From the NCBI GenBank assembly GCA_963932465.1, contig OZ010800.1, positions 98,041,307 to 98,105,306 of the forward strand: DNA of 64,000 nt. Direction: 5' to 3'. This document shows positions 58,894-64,000 of the stretch, piece after piece. The DNA comes from Maratus speciosus (lineage: Eukaryota; Arthropoda; Arachnida; Araneae; Salticidae). The stretch's first letter is position 1; each line of letters starts with the position of its first letter. The position numbers were made by a program, and so were the translations under genes. The notes beneath the pieces were generated by a model that ran no database searches, was not told the origin of the DNA, and worked only from the letters and a program-made list of their open reading frames with translations.

Positions 58894-59698
58894 CAGTCGA
58901 ACCGCTATTTAACGAACCTCTATTTTGCGAATTTCTCTATTTTACGAACTTTTCCTTGGGGCCAAGAACATTTCGCGAATTTCTTCGTAAAATAACCTCC
59001 AAACAGCGAAATGCATTCTCTATTTAACGAACTTTTTCTTGGAATCTAAAATTTTTTTCTCCCTATTTGTCAAAATATTACTGGACATTTCAAACTTATT
59101 GTTTCTTTTAACACATTTTATGATGATCAATGAACATGAACAGGTCTTACCAGCGCCTAACTCACTGACAGCAGTAAAATCGCTGCGATTATTTGTTTTA
59201 CATCCAAGGAGTGTCTGATCATTCAGTCGTGCTGGTAATTTCGGTTCTTTTAGCTCGAAAATGTCAAAGAGAAAGTGCTTGGCATAAAAGAAAAAAAATA
59301 TCTTGATGTGATGGATAAAAGCGTGAAGAAAAATAATATTGCTTTAAAATTTGGTATTCCTCCAAACAGCTTATAGACCGTAATAAAAAATATTGATTGT
59401 AATGTAAAATTATTTTTTTAAACTGAAAATACAATGTATTTTCAGACTATGTTTTGTTTCATTCTTATGTCCCTTGCAAGTTTCTTTTTGAAGGGTAAAA
59501 TATATAAAACAAATAGATGTAATTTATACAAAAAGTGTGATTAAATACTTTTTAAAAATTATATTTAGTGTTTATGGGTATAAAATATGTTTTATGTAGT
59601 TTAAAGTCTTTTAAAAGGTGACACTCTATTTAACGAATTTTCCATATAACGAACTTTTTTTCGGTATTTAGCGACTCCGTTAAATAGAGGTCCGACTG
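58894..59698 (+). mobile_element. Non-autonomous Tigger-derived element, 805 bp
   Basis: The ends CAGTCGAACCGCTATTTAAC and GTTAAATAGAGGTCCGACTG are inverted, flanked by TA on both sides (58892-58893 and 59699-59700). CTATTT(A/T)ACGAA(C/T) subrepeats recur near both ends. The ends differ in sequence from the 41.9-45.0 kb element, so it is a different subfamily. Confidence 0.9.
59261..59405 (+). pseudogene. Relic of Tigger transposase N-terminal HTH
   Basis: ATG at 59261 reads MSKRKCLA, then a stop. After a frame change the text reads KEKKYLDVMDKSVKKNNIA, then LKFGIPPNSL, a stop, and TVIKNID. This follows the psq/CENP-B-type HTH that starts Tigger transposases (basic start, K-x-x-I-A-x-x-F-G-I-P-x-S-T-L). 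Only this first domain survives; the DDE core has been deleted. Confidence 0.65.
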
Positions 59699-59923
59699 TA
59701 TATAAAAATGAAAATTTGTCTATCAGCCTGTTTGTAATTCTATACAAATCGACAGTTTGGAAGCCAAAATTGTGAAAAGATACGTACATGTGTGTTATAG
59801 CACGGCGGAGACAACTAAAGTAATCCCGAATCGAAATAATTTATACTTAGTTTTTAATTAATAAAAAAACCACCAATTTAACAGCAATTTCTTATCAAAT
59901 TTAAACATTTTTCGTTATAGCAG

Positions 59924-60196
59924 TTGCCAACAATTAAAATACACAATAAAATTCTTACTACAACAATTAATTTTCTACTGCAAGATTTCCACGTGCAAAA
60001 TGAAAATGAAATAAATCGTTTGCCGAATTTAATAAAAGGTGAATATTACGTCATAACTTTTCTATTGCAAGATATTCACATGAAAAATGAAAATGAAATT
60101 AATAATTTGACGAATTTAAATGAAAGTGAATATAACTTCATAACTTTTCTATTTCAAGGTTTCCACGTGAAAGAGGAAAATATTACGTCATATTGA
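59924..60196 (+). CDS. Open frame made of 29-residue tandem repeats, function unknown
   Basis: The frame contains FLLQDFHVQNENEI, FLLQDIHMKNENEI and FLFQGFHVKEENI at 29-residue (87-bp) spacing. Each repeat ends in a (Y/N)xITFL-like stretch. At DNA level each unit carries a (C/T)CACGTG- or TCACATG-type site and usually a TTACGTCA site, motifs also frequent in the foldbacks at 49-55 kb. The open frame may simply reflect a stop-free repeat unit. There is no signal peptide and no neighbouring exons. Treat as a repeat first and a gene second. Confidence 0.25.
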   Translation: MPTIKIHNKILTTTINFLLQDFHVQNENEINRLPNLIKGEYYVITFLLQDIHMKNENEINNLTNLNESEYNFITFLFQGFHVKEENITSY

Positions 60197-60199
60197 AAA

Positions 60200-61150
60200 A
60201 ATAAAGGACGTGGTGCATATAGTATAACGCCATATGAGTGTGAAAAAACGTATTGAAGAACGATAAAAACCCGATTATGGAAATATTGTCGTATTTTAAC
60301 ATTATTGCTCCAATTATAAATTGAAATAAGTTCATTTATAGCTTATTCTTTGGCGTCTGTTATATACATTTATACATTTTTATATTGTGTTTTCATTTGA
60401 TTTATGAGTACAACACTTCGACTGCTTTTTTAAATGTTTGTTTTATGTTGTATGTTAAATTTAGAAATTGATTTTTCAGAACTAACATCCTTCAAATTCT
60501 GGGCAACGCCGGGCAATTTAGTTTGTAACAGATAAATGGCTCTTGTATCTGTATATCTAATGCTAATATTATAAAGCGTTATAATATTATAAAGTGTACA
60601 ATCTATATTATAAAGGCCAAACATATCTGTGCGTAACGCATACGTCATTTTGCGAATGGCAACACTTTGAAATTTGAAATAAAATTTTGGTTTTGCATTT
60701 TCTCTACTGCAAATTTTTAAACTTCTATGCATCACACATTTTAACTTTTTACACCGTCGTATAAGGAAAAAAATTCTCTTTTAAATACTATTTGTTTGAA
60801 AGCTGTATCTCAATTTGTTTTTGAGATATTAATTTTTTTGTAGTTTTTAATACAAATTTTGTAATTGTGGCAACTGAAGTACTCCATTTATATTGAAAGT
60901 AAAGGGAAAATATTCATGGTTTATTATTTTTATTCATTATATCCTTATTGATGCCATTTTCACATTACAAATAAAAGTAACTTTTATATAATTTTTGAAC
61001 AGAAAATGATGTCAGACATTAAATAAAACACCCGTTCTTCTTCATAAATCAGCTACATTTTTAATATTTTTACATTACGCTGATAAATGAGTTTGAGGCG
61101 CTCGGCAAAATGATTCATTGAGTAAAAAGGATGTATTTAAAACAAAACGA

Positions 61151-61192
<42 letters not shown>

Positions 61193-61780
61193 AACTAAAT
61201 ATTTGACAAATACTATAAATGGCGAATACTATGACAAAAAGTCAAATTTCTGAATTTTTTTTTCGCGGGTACTAAGATTAGAACTTAAGGTTTGTGCGAA
61301 TGTTCACATGAAAAGTTGTATCGAACAAAAGTGACTTTAACTTTGGAAATGCATCCATTAATAATCTATTCTTTTGCGCGTTAAAATACTTTCAAATTGT
61401 GAATTTGAGTGGTGCGTATGTAAATTACGAGAATGTGAAAATAACGTACAGTTTAGATTTTATGGGGGAAAATTTTATGATGTGACAAAGCGAAATCCTT
61501 TTTACTGATTTTTCATCCCGTAAAAACAAACATAAGAGCTCCATCGATAACTTCATCATAATTACTCATCTTGAATACAGTTTAATTTTTCAATAATTTA
61601 AGCAGTTGAAGTTTGTAGAAATAATATTTTGGTAATTTTGGGTTTAAAATATTATTTGTTTTAAGAGTTAGACAACCAATGTAAGATGATTTTTTTGTTG
61701 TAATTATTTTTGTAGGTTTATTATAATTTCGATCTGACAGTTCCTTTCAAACATTTTAGTACGTCGAATTTCGACGGGTT
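60200..61780. other. AT-rich sequence, no gene recognised
   Basis: A 36-base poly-T run lies at 61153-61188. The 101-codon minus-strand frame (60430-60735) contains TLYNI repeats from a short local duplication and has no known motif. Confidence 0.45.
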
Positions 61781-61789
61781 GCAACTCGT

Positions 61790-62560
61790 ATTATTAATGT
61801 TTGTACGTTTGTGAGGTGTTTTCTCTGAAACTAGCCAACTTAAAAAAATTGTTGGTGGCCATCTCTGCTCCAAAAAAAAAGACTGTATTTTATGTCAGTG
61901 CAACAACCTACATCGCTGCATGAGCAAAAAAGTTCTAAAATTGCGATTCCTGTGATATTGATTGGGTTGGAAACGTTAATTTTGGTGTGCTGGTTTCTTT
62001 TAAGATGTAAATGCTCGTTATGAACGCTCTCTAAAAGGTTCGAAAATTCAATTTGACAGATAAACGTAAAAAATTCTAGATAGGTTCTAAATTATGATTT
62101 ATTAGGAATACTGAAATTTCTGGAATACTGTTGGGGTTAGAAACTAGAACTTTGCTATGGCAGTAATTTGTAAGATGAAATGCTCGCTGTAGAACGAATT
62201 CTAAAAAATCGAAAGACTAAACAAAGCGGAAAAAAGATCTAAAGAGGATCTCAGTAACGAAGTACATGGAATTATAAACATGAAAATTGACATGGCTGTA
62301 TTTATCATGACGTAAATTCTCGCAATAAAACAATTTCTAAAAATGTCGCTATATAAAACACTGCAGAAACAAAAAACGTTCGAAAATTTTCTATTTTTGT
62401 GTTACTGCTGAGCCCAAAATCTTGAAATTTTGCTTCGGGTTAGTTTTAAAATATAAAATTGTCTCTATGAATGGTTTCTAAAAAAATTAATATTTAAAAA
62501 GATGAAATGAACGGAAAGCGATCTCATTTACCATTAATTTGGAATTATTAGGTATAGCAA
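61790..62560 (+). repeat. Degenerate relative of the Helitron A/B array
   Basis: CTGTATTTTATGTCAGTGCA, GCATGAGCAAAAAAGTTCTAAAATTGCGATT, then AAGATGTAAATGCTCG and TTCTAAAAA(A)T(C/T)GAAA follow the order seen in Helitrons A and B on the plus strand. Two or three decayed units are visible. The 5' end is not clear. Confidence 0.55.
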
Positions 62561-62964
62561 CTTTAAATATTTCATAATGCTTCATTTCCTCCACAAAACA
62601 TGCAATTTAAATGCAACAAAACTGATAGATACCCGCCTAGCATTAAATAAATTGTGTAAATATTCAATAAAGACCTGTATGAAACAGTGAGTGGGTTGCC
62701 CAAAAATACTTGTTAAAGTGTTCCTTCTAAGGGCTTTTCTATCTCTCGTCAAGGCCACTAACAGAGGGAAGTGCCGTTTTAAATGTGATATGAATTTTTT
62801 TTTTTCTGATTCATTTTTCTAGACATTTTATCATAAGGTCATATTCTCAATTATCATTAGTATATTTTTTATATATTAACTTATTCTGGTGAAATTTCAT
62901 AATCGGGTTCATATTGGCGTATTTTAGCTTGCATGATTTGCTGAATAAATATGTATGGATTTGT

Positions 62965-63345
62965 AAATTACTTTAAAAGACACTTTGACAGCTCAAAGGT
63001 TATGCAGACGATATAGTCAGATCTTGTGTCATACTTTATGTTGCAATCATTGTCGATTTATTTTATTTAATACATGCTAAATACAGCTCAACTTGTGGAG
63101 AATATGTTTGAAAATAAAACAATGCAGCGTATGTAGTGGCCAGCATACACTCATCATTTAAATTCGATCGAGCATATCTAAAACACACTCTAACGACGCA
63201 TTGCATGCCACTGTTGATGTGTTCGGTACTTTGATACTATATCAGATTTTGAAGAGAGAATTCCTTATCTCTTATCGCCAACCTCATTGCATCTGAGGAA
63301 AACAGATATTGTACATTAACTATTCCGGCGGAGCAAATATCATAT
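62965..63345 (+). pseudogene. Tc1-like transposase C-terminal remnant
   Basis: LTAQRYADDIVRSCVILYVA (from about 62985) matches the Tc1 segment around YRDEIL..(V/I)PY. After a frame change, NTAQLVENMFENKTMQRM is followed by a stop and WPAYTHHLNSIEHI (63138-63180), the decayed form of the WPxxSPDLNPIEH motif that holds the third catalytic acidic residue. NTL, RRIAC and ILKREFLI follow. In-frame stops and at least one frameshift abolish function. The N-terminal DNA-binding domains were not found. Confidence 0.75.
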
Positions 63346-63723
63346 AAAGTATAGTCCATTCTTTTTAAACATCATATATTTGTCATTGAAAGTTACTCAA
63401 ATTGGTGCGGAGCATCTGATTATGCTCTTGGCATCATTTTATACAGTTAAAATTCTGATACAAGATGATTTAGAATTTCATTTTCTATTTTACTTTTAAT
63501 ATAATGCCTACTTTCAATTTTATATCCATGCTGTCTTGCATGCTTTGCTTTCCCATATTTTTAAACAGTGTATACGAATTTATATATAAGATTTTGTAAT
63601 TCTATGATTCGTTTATTTTCATCATTTCAATTTATCGCAGTATATGGACAATTACAGATAACATCTCATTTTCTTTGCTTCCATATGTTATTATTAAATC
63701 CATGTTCTCAGCAATACCGCTCA

Positions 63724-63754
63724 GACTAATCCCTCTGAGGGAAGTCCTAGTATA
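63724..63754 (+). mobile_element. Helitron-type 3' terminus
   Basis: TCCCTCTGAGGGA forms a tight hairpin, followed by AGTCCTAGTA, so a CTAG terminus precedes T. It lies downstream of the degenerate Helitron-like array at 61790-62560 and may be its 3' end. Confidence 0.5.
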
Positions 63755-64000
63755 AAATATACGATATTACAATTCTTTTAAAATTTTACTTAAAAGGTTC
63801 TAAAATATACATGAAAAGGCTTCTACAGAATAAAAACCGTCAAAGTTGTTAAAACCCCAAGCACTTTCAACTGCACTATATCAGTCGTCTTCAGGGGGGG
63901 GGGGGAATCAGAGGAGTGAAAGTTTGTGAAATTTCTTCGCTTAAATAACAGTGGACGAGCCTATTTCAAAGGAAGGGTGGATGACGGGAGGGGTGTAAAT
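63755..64000. other. Window end, nothing recognised
   Basis: An 11-base G run lies at 63895-63905. No gene was recognised. Confidence 0.5.

Noticed and set aside
60430..60735. 101-codon minus-strand frame with LYNI repeats
   Set aside because: It comes from a short local duplication, with no family motif and no neighbouring signals.

Overview
This window looks like non-coding, repeat-saturated nuclear DNA from an arthropod, most likely an arachnid such as a spider. It is very AT-rich, has long poly-A/T and TA runs, shows no operon-like gene packing, and no open reading frame exceeds about 136 codons. I found no intact host gene. Every coding trace I recognise is a broken transposable-element gene. 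The arachnid assignment is inference from the mix of element families, not from a host gene.

Layout. 0-11 kb: two GC-richer degenerate blocks, several two-copy tandem duplications, a 1.35-kb near-palindrome (4.46-5.81 kb), and a frameshifted Penelope-like reverse transcriptase on the minus strand (6.6-7.37 kb). 11.6-14.1 kb: a non-autonomous Helitron with a ~300-bp internal array. 15.1-21.2 kb: a diverged ~250-bp direct-repeat family, split by a pogo-like DNA transposon (16.0-17.7 kb). 21.6-25.3 kb: a decayed pogo-like transposase on the minus strand, interrupted by a TA-flanked element. 25.7-30.0 kb: a possible Helitron. 30.6-31.7 kb: a foldback element. 32.3-34.0 kb: a second pogo-like copy, inverted relative to the first. 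34.5-34.8 kb: a palindromic MITE. 35.2-37.8 kb: a ~130-bp repeat array that reverses direction at about 36.12 kb. 38.5-39.1 kb: a TIR element. 41.9-45.0 kb: a Tigger-like transposon with a SINE inside its transposase. 45.05-48.05 kb: a second Helitron of the first family, inverted. 49.2-55.5 kb: two foldback elements whose two ends both look like Helitron 3' ends, with MITEs nested in them. 56.9-59.7 kb: more nested MITEs, a SINE and a Tigger-derived element. 59.9-60.2 kb: an in-frame 29-residue tandem repeat. 61.8-63.8 kb: a degenerate relative of the Helitron array, a Tc1-like transposase remnant and a Helitron-type 3' terminus.

The elements do not work together as a pathway. The window records successive insertions (SINE into Tigger, MITE into MITE into foldback, MITE into pogo transposase), which gives relative ages. 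The most unusual structures are the foldbacks with two Helitron-3'-like ends and the head-to-head 130-bp array. All boundaries were read by eye; no alignment or database search was run.
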